A DNA stretch of 13,520 nucleotides from WVWW01 sp041568335 (GTDB taxonomy: Bacteria > Acidobacteriota > Polarisedimenticolia > Polarisedimenticolales > Polarisedimenticolaceae), in assembly GCA_041568335.1 (NCBI GenBank), contig JBFFZZ010000056.1, positions 1-13,520 of the forward strand, read 5' to 3'. This document shows, piece by piece, positions 1-6,993 of this stretch (positions are counted from its first letter, which is position 1; every line of letters begins with the position of its first letter). The notes below the pieces were generated by a model. It searched no databases. It saw nothing but the letters and a program-made list of their open reading frames with translations, and had not been told where the DNA came from. Made by a program: the position numbers and the translations under genes.

Positions 1-1
1 G

Positions 2-820
2 ATGCACTGGGACGAACGGACGGTGCGCAACGTCAAGCTCTCTTGGGACAAGACCAAAAAGACCGAAAACCCGCTGTGGAAGCAGGGATTCCAGTTCTAC
101 TGCATGACGCCCAAGACGCGGCATCGCGTGCACAGCGGCTGGTCCAACGTCGACTGGCACATGCTCTACGACTCGAACTTCGGCGACCCCTACCGCTTGG
201 ACAAGCGCTCGCCCTGTGTCGGCGAGCACCAGCTGCACATCAACCCCCAGGCGGCGCGCGATCTGAAGATCGACGACGGCGACTACGTCTTCGTCGACGC
301 CAATCCGGCGGACCGGCCTTACATCGGGGCGAAACCCGCCGACCCGTTCTATCGCGTCTCACGCTGCATGTTGCGGGTCAAATACAACCACGCCTACCCC
401 TACAACATCGTGATGATGAAACACGCTCCGTTCATCGCGACGGAGAAGTCGGTCAAGGCGCACGAGACGCGACCCGACGGACGCGCGCTGTCGGCGGGCA
501 CCGGTTACCAGGCGAATCTGCGCTACGGCTCGCAGCAGTCCATCACCCGCAACTGGCACATGCCGATGCACCAGACGGACACGTTGTTCCACAAGAAGAA
601 GGTGTACATGGGATTCTTGTTCGGCGGGGAGGCCGACAACCACGCCGTCAACACGGTGCCCAAGGAGACGCTCGTTCGCGTGACCAAGGCCGAGGACGGC
701 GGCATCGGCGGCAAGGGGCCGTGGAAGGTCGCGACCACCGGTTTTACTCCGGACAACGAGAACGAAACCATGAACCTGTATCTGGCCGGTGAGCTGACCA
801 CGATCGGCGAGGTGTGGTGA
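2..820 (+). CDS. Molybdopterin oxidoreductase alpha subunit, NarG/NxrA-like, C-terminal part (5' truncated)
   Basis: This is the last 272 residues of a catalytic subunit of the DMSO reductase family; its N-terminus lies before the window. The visible part is the C-terminal molybdopterin-dinucleotide-binding domain: an opening stretch with FQFYCMTPKTRHRVHSGW, then the family-typical HINPQAARDLKIDDGDYV segment, and a closing region with GGIGGKGPW and YLAGELTTIGEVW. From memory of the family, these blocks (TPK-RH, DINPxDAxxLGxxDGDYVW, GGxGGKGxW) fit the nitrite oxidoreductase/nitrate reductase (NxrA/NarG) branch better than formate dehydrogenases or polysulfide reductases. The Mo ligand, the FS0 cluster and any Tat signal are outside the window, so the substrate cannot be assigned. 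Its TGA stop overlaps the next ATG (TGATG), and the Fe-S subunit follows in the same operon. Family assignment is secure; the subtype is inference. Confidence 0.88.
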   Translation: MHWDERTVRNVKLSWDKTKKTENPLWKQGFQFYCMTPKTRHRVHSGWSNVDWHMLYDSNFGDPYRLDKRSPCVGEHQLHINPQAARDLKIDDGDYVFVDANPADRPYIGAKPADPFYRVSRCMLRVKYNHAYPYNIVMMKHAPFIATEKSVKAHETRPDGRALSAGTGYQANLRYGSQQSITRNWHMPMHQTDTLFHKKKVYMGFLFGGEADNHAVNTVPKETLVRVTKAEDGGIGGKGPWKVATTGFTPDNENETMNLYLAGELTTIGEVW

Positions 821-1140
821 TGCCGTACCGCGATCCCGATCCCACCGATCCATCGATGCTCGTCGGCAACGAGGTCGAGTGCTCGATCGATGAGCTCGAC
901 GAGATGGCGTCGGCGTTTGCGGCCGAGCTTGCGCAGATGGGCCACGATCACGAACGGATCATGAGCTGGTTCAGGCAACCGTCGTTCGCCGGACCCTACC
1001 TCGCCTGGAGCTCGCTCGGCGAGGAGCGCGTGCGAGAGCTCGTCGGTGAGGCCGTCGATTTCTGGAGCCGCTGTCGCGTTGTCGTCCGCGAACCGCTGTT
1101 GCAGATCGAGCCGCCGCGCACCGATTCGGGGAGGGAATGA
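820..1140 (+). CDS. Small unrecognised protein between the alpha and beta subunit genes
   Basis: This 106-residue acidic, soluble protein has no signal peptide or membrane segment. I chose the ATG that overlaps the TGA of the alpha gene; GTG codons at 814 and 817 in the same frame are possible but less likely. The stop overlaps ATG 1137 near the start of the beta gene (ATGA), so it is translationally coupled on both sides. The middle reads as amphipathic helix (IDELDEMASAFAAELAQM), followed by an HDHERIMSWF segment and a helix around EERVRELVGEAVDFW. There is only one cysteine and no metal motif. I do not recognise the family. Its position between two subunits of one enzyme suggests an accessory subunit or assembly factor, which is inference. 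The coding frame is supported by the overlaps and by codon use like its neighbours. Confidence 0.75.
   Translation: MPYRDPDPTDPSMLVGNEVECSIDELDEMASAFAAELAQMGHDHERIMSWFRQPSFAGPYLAWSSLGEERVRELVGEAVDFWSRCRVVVREPLLQIEPPRTDSGRE
1130..1134 (+). promoter_or_regulatory. Ribosome binding site deciding the beta-subunit start
   Basis: A GGAGG core lies 8 nt before the ATG at 1143 but only 2 nt before the ATG at 1137. Normal Shine-Dalgarno spacing therefore favours 1143 (MAKVHNW) over 1137 (MKMAKV). It sits inside the end of the upstream small gene, which suggests coupled translation. Confidence 0.55.
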
Positions 1141-1142
1141 AG

Positions 1143-2408
1143 ATGGCCAAGGTCCACAACTGGCAACTCGGTCGTGAGATGGAATACCCCTACGAAGCGG
1201 CCTTCCCCGAACGACAGTTCGCATTCGTCTTCAACATCAACCGTTGCATCGGTTGCCAGACCTGCACGATGGCCTGCAAGTCGACCTGGACCTTCAGCAA
1301 AGGGCAGGAGCACATGTGGTGGGCCAACGTGGAGACCAAGCCCTATGGGGGTTACCCGCAGAGCTGGGACGTCAAGATCCTGGACAGGCTCCACCGCGCC
1401 AACCCCGGGGGCCAGAGCTGGGGTGGCGAGACGAGCGACCATCCGCAGCAACCCTACGGCCGGTTCGACGGCATCACGGTGTTCGAGGCGGACAGGGCAC
1501 TGGATCCGCCCAGCTCCCGGGTGCTCGGCTACCTCCCGACCGACGAGGAGTGGAATGCCCCCAACATCTACGAGGACAACCCGCTGGGCAAGAAGGGTGT
1601 GCGCGACAAGCTGGACGAGGAAGGCGTCGAGCTGCCCACCCACAGAACCTGGTTCTTCTACCTGGCGCGGATCTGCAACCACTGCAGCTACCCGGCGTGT
1701 CTGGCCGCCTGCCCGCGGCAGGCGATCTACAAACGACCCGAGGACGGGATCGTCCTGATCGATCAGGAACAGTGCCGCGGCTACCGCAAGTGCGTCGAGG
1801 CGTGCCCGTACAAGAAGTCCATGTACCGCGGCAACACCCGTGTTTCGGAAAAGTGCATCGGCTGCTACCCGCGGGTCGAGGGGACCGATCCCGAAAGCGA
1901 TGGACGGCCGATGGAGACCCGCTGCATGGCCTCCTGCATCGGTCAGATCCGCATCCAGGGGCTGGTCGCATTGAACGAAGACGGGACGTGGAAAGAGGAC
2001 CGCCAGAATCCGCTGTACTACATGGTGCACGTGGCCAAGGTGGCCCTGCCGCTCTACCCGCAGCTGGGTACGGCGCCCAACGGCTACTACATCCCGCCGC
2101 GCTGGGTGCCCAAACCCTACCTGCAGCAGATGTTCGGGCCCGGCGTGGATCAGGCCGTCGAGCGTTACCTGCACCCCGATCGCGAGCTTCTCGCCGTGCT
2201 GCAGCTCTACCGCCGGTCGAACCTGATCATCTACCGCTACGCGATCGAGGAGGGTCCCAAGATCTACGAGGGCACGCTCCACGGCCGTGACGTGACGCTG
2301 TACAACGACACCGTCATCGCCTATGGCCACGACGACCGGGAGATCTTCCGCACCACGATCGAGGACCCGTTGCACGTGAGGCCCGAGCGTCATGCCAACA
2401 GCATCTGA
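1143..2408 (+). CDS. Fe-S beta subunit of NarH/NxrB-like oxidoreductase
   Basis: This 421-residue subunit carries electrons from the Mo site through four Fe-S clusters. The motifs, numbered from the 1143 start, are C35-x2-C38-x2-C41-x3-C45; C178-x2-C181-x4-C186-x3-C190; C211-x2-Y214-x2-C217-x3-C221; and C238-x2-C241-x19-C261-x3-C265. As in NarH and its relatives, the third group has an aromatic residue (here Tyr, Trp in NarH) in place of a cysteine, which predicts one [3Fe-4S] and three [4Fe-4S] clusters. The N-terminal block NWQLGREMEYPYE and the MWWANVETKPYGGYP block are, from memory, typical of the NxrB-type clade. Known NxrB proteins as I recall them have Asp where this protein has Cys45 (CTMACK), so it is not a straightforward NxrB. 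No signal peptide is seen, so export would depend on the alpha subunit. The 3' end overlaps the chaperone gene by 17 bases. ATG 1137 is an alternative start. Confidence 0.92.
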   Translation: MAKVHNWQLGREMEYPYEAAFPERQFAFVFNINRCIGCQTCTMACKSTWTFSKGQEHMWWANVETKPYGGYPQSWDVKILDRLHRANPGGQSWGGETSDHPQQPYGRFDGITVFEADRALDPPSSRVLGYLPTDEEWNAPNIYEDNPLGKKGVRDKLDEEGVELPTHRTWFFYLARICNHCSYPACLAACPRQAIYKRPEDGIVLIDQEQCRGYRKCVEACPYKKSMYRGNTRVSEKCIGCYPRVEGTDPESDGRPMETRCMASCIGQIRIQGLVALNEDGTWKEDRQNPLYYMVHVAKVALPLYPQLGTAPNGYYIPPRWVPKPYLQQMFGPGVDQAVERYLHPDRELLAVLQLYRRSNLIIYRYAIEEGPKIYEGTLHGRDVTLYNDTVIAYGHDDREIFRTTIEDPLHVRPERHANSI

Positions 2409-3186
2409 GCGCCCGACGAACGGAATCTCGGTGCTGGCTCGTGCTGTGGTCTGGCAGCAACTGGCCCTGGGTTGGTCACCGCCCGCGGGTGCCGTGCGCC
2501 GCCGGTTCACGGGCAACGAATCACGAAACGCGTTGACGCTCGCACTGCAGCAGCTCGATCTGCCGTCGTTCGACGGCGAGTGGGCCGGAGACACGGAGCT
2601 CGCCTTCACCCGTTTGTTCGGACACACCGTCCGGGCCGAGATCTGCCCCTACGAGACGGAGTACGGGGTCGGGTCGGTGTTCCGGCAGACCCAGGAGCTG
2701 GCCGACCTGCAGGGGACGTATGCGGCGTTCGGCTTGGTGCGTAGCGAGCTCCAATCCGAGCGGCCCGATCACCTCGGCGTCGAGTGTGAGTTTGCCGGGT
2801 TCCTCTGTCTCAAGGAGTCCTGTGCACGCGAGGCGGGCGAAACGGACCAGGCCGGCCTGGCGCAGGAAGCGTACCGGCGGTTCCTCCGCGACCACCTGGC
2901 CCGTTTCGGGATTGCCGTGACCCGGAGGATCGAGCGGGCGGACGCAACCGGTTTCTACGGGGCGTTGGCACGCCTGTGCCGCGCGATGTTGACCCTGGAG
3001 TGCACCCGGCTGGACATCGAGAAAGGCCCGCGCGCCCTACCGCTGCGCCCGGATGCGGAGGAGACGTTCCCCGCCGCCTGCGGGGCCGGTTCCGAGTGCT
3101 CGACAGCCGAGCCCGAGGGCTCGAGCCCCCTGGGTCGCGCGGCACCACGCCGGCTCCTGTCGATCGGCGAAGGCGACGAGCCATGA
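2392..3186 (+). CDS. TorD/NarJ-family molybdoenzyme assembly chaperone
   Basis: This 264-residue cytoplasmic protein belongs to the TorD/DmsD/NarJ family, which binds apo catalytic subunits of the DMSO reductase family and guides cofactor insertion and, where relevant, Tat export. The visible signature is the run around residues 80-130: an acidic Y-E-x-E-YG element, then an aromatic/Gln helix (VFRQTQELADLQGTYAAFGL) and RPDHLGVECEFAGFL, matching the family's usual E-YG...LADxxGFYxAFG...RPDHxxxELEFM pattern. A helical C-terminal half follows. The last 50 or so residues are Pro/Ser/Ala-rich and low in complexity, beyond the usual family end. It starts inside the 3' end of the beta-subunit gene, and its stop overlaps the next ATG (ATGA). 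Its place directly after alpha and beta genes is the standard one for such a chaperone, so its client is probably the alpha subunit encoded here. Confidence 0.82.
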   Translation: MPTASERPTNGISVLARAVVWQQLALGWSPPAGAVRRRFTGNESRNALTLALQQLDLPSFDGEWAGDTELAFTRLFGHTVRAEICPYETEYGVGSVFRQTQELADLQGTYAAFGLVRSELQSERPDHLGVECEFAGFLCLKESCAREAGETDQAGLAQEAYRRFLRDHLARFGIAVTRRIERADATGFYGALARLCRAMLTLECTRLDIEKGPRALPLRPDAEETFPAACGAGSECSTAEPEGSSPLGRAAPRRLLSIGEGDEP

Positions 3187-4100
3187 TCGACGGCAGCGAC
3201 CGCTACCAGGTCTTGTTCGATTCACGCCTGATGGAGCAATCGGTCTTCCTGGCCGAGAGCCGCGAAGACGGTCGGCGGCGCCTTCGCTTTCAACGCGAAA
3301 GGGACACGCTCTACGAGGGCGCGGCCGGGGATCGAGAACAGCGGTTCGAGCGTTTCTACCGGCGCTGGTTCGAGCGAATGGGACTTTCGCGGCCACTGCT
3401 GGACGCCATCGACCGCTGCCCGTCCCTGACCGAGAGAACCCGGCGTTGCATCGCGATGCCTGCGGCACGCGCCCGGGACCAGGGCGCCGACCTGCGCGAC
3501 GAGCTCCCGCTGGATCCGGGCGCAGCCGATACCGAAACCGACCGTCGCCCCACCGTGATCCTGCAGATCCGTCCGGAGACGCTGACCGACCCGGCGGCCC
3601 TCGTCCGGTTCCTCGATCACGACCTGTTGCACGTCGAAGACATGCTGGACCCGGTGTTCGGCTACCGCCCGGACGAGCGATTGCCGGCGCCCGGACCCGC
3701 TGCGCTGCGCCGTGCGACCGAACGGTATCGGGTGTTGTGGGACTGCACGATCGACGGCCGCCTGCACCGGTGGGGGCGGGTCGGCGGCGACGTGGTCGCC
3801 GCTCGCAAACGCGAGTTCGAGGCGGCGTTCCCCGAACATGGCGCCGATGTCGACGCGGCGTTCCGGCGCTGGTTCGAAGGGGCGCGTCCGATGCACGCCG
3901 ATCTGGTCGCAGCCGCAGCCGCCGGTCAGGCCGGCGCGTCCGCCGGTGTCTGCCCGCTCTGCGGCTTCGCCTGCAGCGAGCTGATCGAAGCGGACCCACC
4001 GGAGACGATAGCCGCCGCGATACGTTCGGACTTTCCCGATTGGGTGGCCCGAGACGGCGCCTGCCGCCAGTGCCTGGATCTCTACGCCCTGCACGGATGA
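3183..4100 (+). CDS. Unrecognised protein with HDLLH motif and C-terminal zinc ribbon
   Basis: This 305-residue soluble protein has no signal peptide. The start is set by the ATGA overlap with the chaperone gene; the frame stays open upstream to 2976, but that part is inside the chaperone gene. The N-terminal third is Arg-rich and helical. The centre holds H146-D-L-L-H150 followed by VEDMLDPVFGY, which resembles an HExxH zincin helix with Asp in place of Glu. The C-terminus has C257-P-L-C260 and C294-R-Q-C297, 33 residues apart, a likely zinc-ribbon site (C264 is an additional cysteine). I do not recognise the family. Co-transcription with a molybdoenzyme and its chaperone suggests a role in maturation or quality control, which is inference. 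The spacing to the next gene is 19 bases. Confidence 0.75.
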   Translation: MIDGSDRYQVLFDSRLMEQSVFLAESREDGRRRLRFQRERDTLYEGAAGDREQRFERFYRRWFERMGLSRPLLDAIDRCPSLTERTRRCIAMPAARARDQGADLRDELPLDPGAADTETDRRPTVILQIRPETLTDPAALVRFLDHDLLHVEDMLDPVFGYRPDERLPAPGPAALRRATERYRVLWDCTIDGRLHRWGRVGGDVVAARKREFEAAFPEHGADVDAAFRRWFEGARPMHADLVAAAAAGQAGASAGVCPLCGFACSELIEADPPETIAAAIRSDFPDWVARDGACRQCLDLYALHG

Positions 4101-4107
4101 TTCGCGG

Positions 4108-4113
4108 TACGAT
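4108..4113 (+). promoter_or_regulatory. Possible -10 element for a leaderless transcript
   Basis: TACGAT ends 6 nt before the ATG of the cytochrome gene, and no Shine-Dalgarno sequence is visible between them (the spacer is a run of C). That spacing would place transcription initiation at or next to the start codon. No clear -35 box is seen. This is weak, single-site evidence. Confidence 0.22.
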
Positions 4114-4119
4114 CCCCCC

Positions 4120-5976
4120 ATGGCGTCCGCTCGATCGCCCCTGCTGTTGCTGCCGCTCGTGTTGCCGGTCGCGGCCGTTGCCGTGTTGGTCTTCGGCCAC
4201 GATCCCGTCGAGTACGCGGCGACCCGTCCGCTGATCCACCGTGTCGACGACTTCGTCGGCTCGGACACCTGCCGTTCCTGCCACCTGGATCACCACGACT
4301 CCTGGGAGCGCACGTTCCACCGCACGATGACCCAGCGGGTCGACCCGGGCACGGTGCGCGGCGCATTCGATGGCCGCGAGCTGACCTACGAGGGGCAGAC
4401 GGCACGCGTTCTGAGACGCGATGAGCGCTACTTCTTCGAGCTGCCGGACGGCAAGGGACGGCGCGAAGCCGAGGTCGTGCTGGCCGTCGGTTCGCGCCGC
4501 TACCAGCAGTACTTCGAGCGCGAGGAGCACGACACCGGCTTCTCGTTCCGGCGGTTGCCGTTCCTGTGGCACATCGACGCGCAGCGCTGGCTGCACATGA
4601 ACACCGTCTTTCTCGGACCCGACGACCCCGACTGGAACAAGACGCGCACGCGCTGGAACGACAACTGCGTGTTTTGCCACAATACGGGCCCGCGTCCCGG
4701 CGAGACGTTCGAGATCTCCTCGACGGGCGAGCGCCAGTTCGATTCCGAGGTCGCGGAGCTCGGGATCGCCTGTGAGTCGTGCCACGGCCCGGGCCGCGGG
4801 CACGTCGAGAGCGAGCGCAACCCCGTCAGCCGTTATGCCGCCTACGCCGGCCGGCGCGACACGGACTCGATCGTCGATCCGACCGAGCTCGACCCGGAGC
4901 GTGAGGTTGCGATCTGCGGCCAGTGTCACGGGCAGCGGTTGCCCGTCGATCGCGACCATCTCGTCACGTGGCTACGCACGGGCCCGACCTACCGCAGCGG
5001 CGAGCGGCTCACCGACCACGTGATCCCGATCACAAGAACGACCCCCTCTCCGGCGGAACACGTCCCGGACCTGTTCTCGCTGCGCTTCTGGGCCGACGGG
5101 ACGCCCAGGCTCTCCGCCTACGAGTACCAGGGCATCGCGATGTCCGCCTGTCATGCGGAAGGGACGCTGAAGTGCGGCTCCTGCCACACGATGCACGGCG
5201 GCGACCCGAAAGGGATGATCGAGCCGGTGATGCGCGGGGACGCGGCGTGCACGTCGTGTCACGCCGAGATCACGCGCGACGTCAAGGCCCACACCGGGCA
5301 CGAACCGACCGGCAGCGGCAGCCGCTGTCTCGATTGCCACATGCCGCGGATCGTCTACGGGATCCTCGACGTGCACCGCAGCCACCGGATCGACAGCCCG
5401 GACCCGGCGCGCGACGCGGAAACGGGACGGCCCAACGCCTGCACGTTGTGTCATCTCGATCGTTCACCGCTGTGGGCGGCGGAGGAGTCGCGACGCATCT
5501 GGAGCGACGCCTACCGCGACCCGCGCTACCGGTTGGACGGTGCTCCGCTCGACCTGCCCGACGCGACGGCGTCGATGCTGGCGGGCGATGCGGTCCAGCG
5601 CGTGGTCTACGCGGCGGCGGCGGGCCGCTCGACCGTGCCTCTCGAGCCTGCCGAGAAGACCGACCTGCGACTGTTGCTGGCGACCACGACGGGGGACGGC
5701 TATCCCAGCATCCGCTGGACGGCGCGTCGCAGCCTGCTGACGCTCGAGGGCGAGTGGGAGACCGGTCTGGGACGGCTGCTCGAACCCTGGGATCACACCG
5801 ACGCCGCCTCCCGTGCGCGCATGGCCGGCGATCTGCTGAACCACGTCGCGTCCAACGCGCCGCAGCTCGAGTCCACCCATTCGACCTTGCTCCTCCCGAA
5901 CGGTTCGATCAACATGGAGCGGATCCTCGGTCTGCTGGACCTCCAGGAAGACCGGGTCATCGACATCGGCGAATGA
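4120..5976 (+). CDS. Octaheme cytochrome c with N-terminal membrane anchor
   Basis: This is a 618-residue extracytoplasmic multiheme cytochrome. Residues 7-25 are a Leu/Val/Ala segment that acts as an uncleaved anchor or signal peptide. Eight CxxCH haem-binding motifs start at residues 51 (CRSCH), 183 (CVFCH), 218 (CESCH), 266 (CGQCH), 352 (CGSCH), 377 (CTSCH), 403 (CLDCH) and 441 (CTLCH). The MSACH sequence near residue 345 is not a haem motif. About 130 residues separate haem 1 from haem 2, and they contain a beta-rich stretch. The last 150 or so residues have no haem and look alpha-helical, perhaps HEAT-like. The general layout resembles the cytochrome c554-type/multihaem families common in planctomycetes and related bacteria. 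Coming after a Mo/Fe-S enzyme without a visible haem-b gamma subunit, it is a plausible electron partner; this is inference. Its stop overlaps the next start. Confidence 0.9.
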   Translation: MASARSPLLLLPLVLPVAAVAVLVFGHDPVEYAATRPLIHRVDDFVGSDTCRSCHLDHHDSWERTFHRTMTQRVDPGTVRGAFDGRELTYEGQTARVLRRDERYFFELPDGKGRREAEVVLAVGSRRYQQYFEREEHDTGFSFRRLPFLWHIDAQRWLHMNTVFLGPDDPDWNKTRTRWNDNCVFCHNTGPRPGETFEISSTGERQFDSEVAELGIACESCHGPGRGHVESERNPVSRYAAYAGRRDTDSIVDPTELDPEREVAICGQCHGQRLPVDRDHLVTWLRTGPTYRSGERLTDHVIPITRTTPSPAEHVPDLFSLRFWADGTPRLSAYEYQGIAMSACHAEGTLKCGSCHTMHGGDPKGMIEPVMRGDAACTSCHAEITRDVKAHTGHEPTGSGSRCLDCHMPRIVYGILDVHRSHRIDSPDPARDAETGRPNACTLCHLDRSPLWAAEESRRIWSDAYRDPRYRLDGAPLDLPDATASMLAGDAVQRVVYAAAAGRSTVPLEPAEKTDLRLLLATTTGDGYPSIRWTARRSLLTLEGEWETGLGRLLEPWDHTDAASRARMAGDLLNHVASNAPQLESTHSTLLLPNGSINMERILGLLDLQEDRVIDIGE

Positions 5977-6386
5977 ACGACGACGCGACACGCAGGACGA
6001 TGATCGTGGGTTGGGCGTTGCTCGCGTTGTTCGTGCCGCTGGGGCTTACGCTCGAGGCCCTCCACGCGTTGAAGCTGCCGGTCTACCTCGACAGCGAGAT
6101 GCGGCGCGAGATGTGGACGCTGGCGCACGCCCACGGCAACCTCCTGGGGATTCTCTGTATCGTCTTCTGCGCGGTCGCGAGGAAGACGATCACCGACGAT
6201 ACCGCCCGCGCGTCGATCGCGCGCGGGTTGCGCTGGGGCGCGGTGTTGATGCCGCTCGGCTTTTTTCTCGGCGGCGTGCTGAACCACGAGGGGGATCCCT
6301 CATGGGCCATCGTCCTCGTCCCGCTCGGTGGTCTGTTCCTGCTGGTCGCGCTGCTGCGCACCGCTTTCTTCGCCTGGAGACCGTGA
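5973..6386 (+). CDS. Small four-helix membrane protein, family not recognised
   Basis: This 137-residue protein has four hydrophobic segments at about residues 10-28, 50-68, 84-103 and 109-128. The ATG overlaps the cytochrome stop (ATGA). Polar residues near the membrane stand out: E28 and H31 at the end of helix 1, H52 and H54 in LAHAHGN at the start of helix 2, and an NHEGDP loop before helix 4. Paired histidines of this kind could bind haem b or quinone, or could be structural; the sequence does not decide. The location directly after an octahaem cytochrome makes a membrane anchor or quinone-interacting subunit an attractive guess, but I cannot name a family. The gene ends 1 base before the next start. 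Confidence 0.78.
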   Translation: MNDDATRRTMIVGWALLALFVPLGLTLEALHALKLPVYLDSEMRREMWTLAHAHGNLLGILCIVFCAVARKTITDDTARASIARGLRWGAVLMPLGFFLGGVLNHEGDPSWAIVLVPLGGLFLLVALLRTAFFAWRP

Positions 6387-6387
6387 G

Positions 6388-6909
6388 ATGCCGCACGTCC
6401 TCGAGCCCGCGACCAGCGGGAGGGCCAAGTGCCGTGGCTGCGGTCAGGCGATCAAGAAGGACGAGATCCGGCTCGGGGAGAAGCTCCCCAACCCGTTCGC
6501 GGAAGGGGAGATGACACACTGGTACCACCCGGCCTGCGCGGCGTTCAAACGGCCCGAGTCGTTCCTGGAGGTCGCCGAGGATCAACCCGGATCGATCGAA
6601 GATTGCGACGCTCTGGTCGAGCAGGCCAAGATCGGCGCGGCCCACCGCCGCGTGCCTCGCGTCAACGGGGCCCAACGATCGCCGACGGGTCGGGCGCGCT
6701 GCCGGTCCTGTCGCGAGCCGATCGAGAAAGACGCCTGGCGCGTGGCGCTCGTGTTCTACGAAGACGGGAGGTACCAGCCCTCCGGCTTCGTCCATGCCGG
6801 CTGCGTTTCGGCGTACTTCGAGACCACGCGGATCCTGATGCCGGCGCGCCACTTTTCGCCCGACCTCGACGACGCGGATCTGGCCGAATTCGAGGCAGCG
6901 CTGGGTTGA
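6388..6909 (+). CDS. Protein with two PARP-type zinc fingers
   Basis: This 173-residue cytoplasmic protein has two zf-PARP modules. Finger 1 uses C15-x2-C18-x28-H47-x2-C50 and carries the hallmark SGRAKC entry and HWYHPAC exit; the 28-residue spacing is the same as in human PARP1 finger 1 as I recall it. Finger 2 uses C105-x2-C108-x27-H136-x2-C139 with TGRARC and FVHAGC. In eukaryotic PARP1 and DNA ligase III this fold recognises DNA strand breaks. The protein has no room for an ADP-ribosyltransferase, ligase or nuclease domain, and the C-terminal tail is short and acidic. Its function here is unknown; DNA binding is inferred from the fold only. It begins 1 base after the membrane protein gene, so it is probably co-transcribed with a respiratory cluster, an unexpected context. 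Confidence 0.85.
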   Translation: MPHVLEPATSGRAKCRGCGQAIKKDEIRLGEKLPNPFAEGEMTHWYHPACAAFKRPESFLEVAEDQPGSIEDCDALVEQAKIGAAHRRVPRVNGAQRSPTGRARCRSCREPIEKDAWRVALVFYEDGRYQPSGFVHAGCVSAYFETTRILMPARHFSPDLDDADLAEFEAALG

Positions 6910-6954
6910 ACCCGTACGTAGCTTCCGAAGGTGTCGGATTCGGCCGCGACGGGC

Positions 6955-6960
6955 TAGAAT
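6955..6960 (+). promoter_or_regulatory. Possible -10 element upstream of the FG-GAP selenoprotein genes
   Basis: TAGAAT lies 33 nt before the GTG start at 6994, in the only sizeable gap of the window (6910-6993). Seventeen bases upstream is TGTCGG, a poor match to a -35 box. A promoter here would give the two downstream genes their own transcript. The rest of the gap shows nothing else recognisable. Confidence 0.3.
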
Positions 6961-6993
6961 CGAACCTCCAGCGCCTCGAGAGAGACCCCAACC

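Noticed and set aside
2..2408. Calling the molybdoenzyme a bona fide nitrite oxidoreductase (nxrAB)
   Set aside because: The alpha N-terminus is missing and the beta subunit's first Fe-S motif differs from NxrB as I recall it, so only a clade-level resemblance is supported.
2976..3182. Upstream extension of the HDLLH protein frame, open from 2976
   Set aside because: It lies within the chaperone gene in another frame and is Arg/Pro-rich; the ATGA overlap at 3183 is the natural start.
4923..5972. Upstream extension of the membrane protein frame, open from 4923
   Set aside because: That stretch is Arg/Pro-rich noise inside the haem-motif coding frame of the cytochrome; the real start is the ATG at 5973.
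6388..6909. A PARP (ADP-ribosyltransferase) enzyme
   Set aside because: Only the two zinc fingers are present; there is no room for a WGR or catalytic domain in 173 residues.
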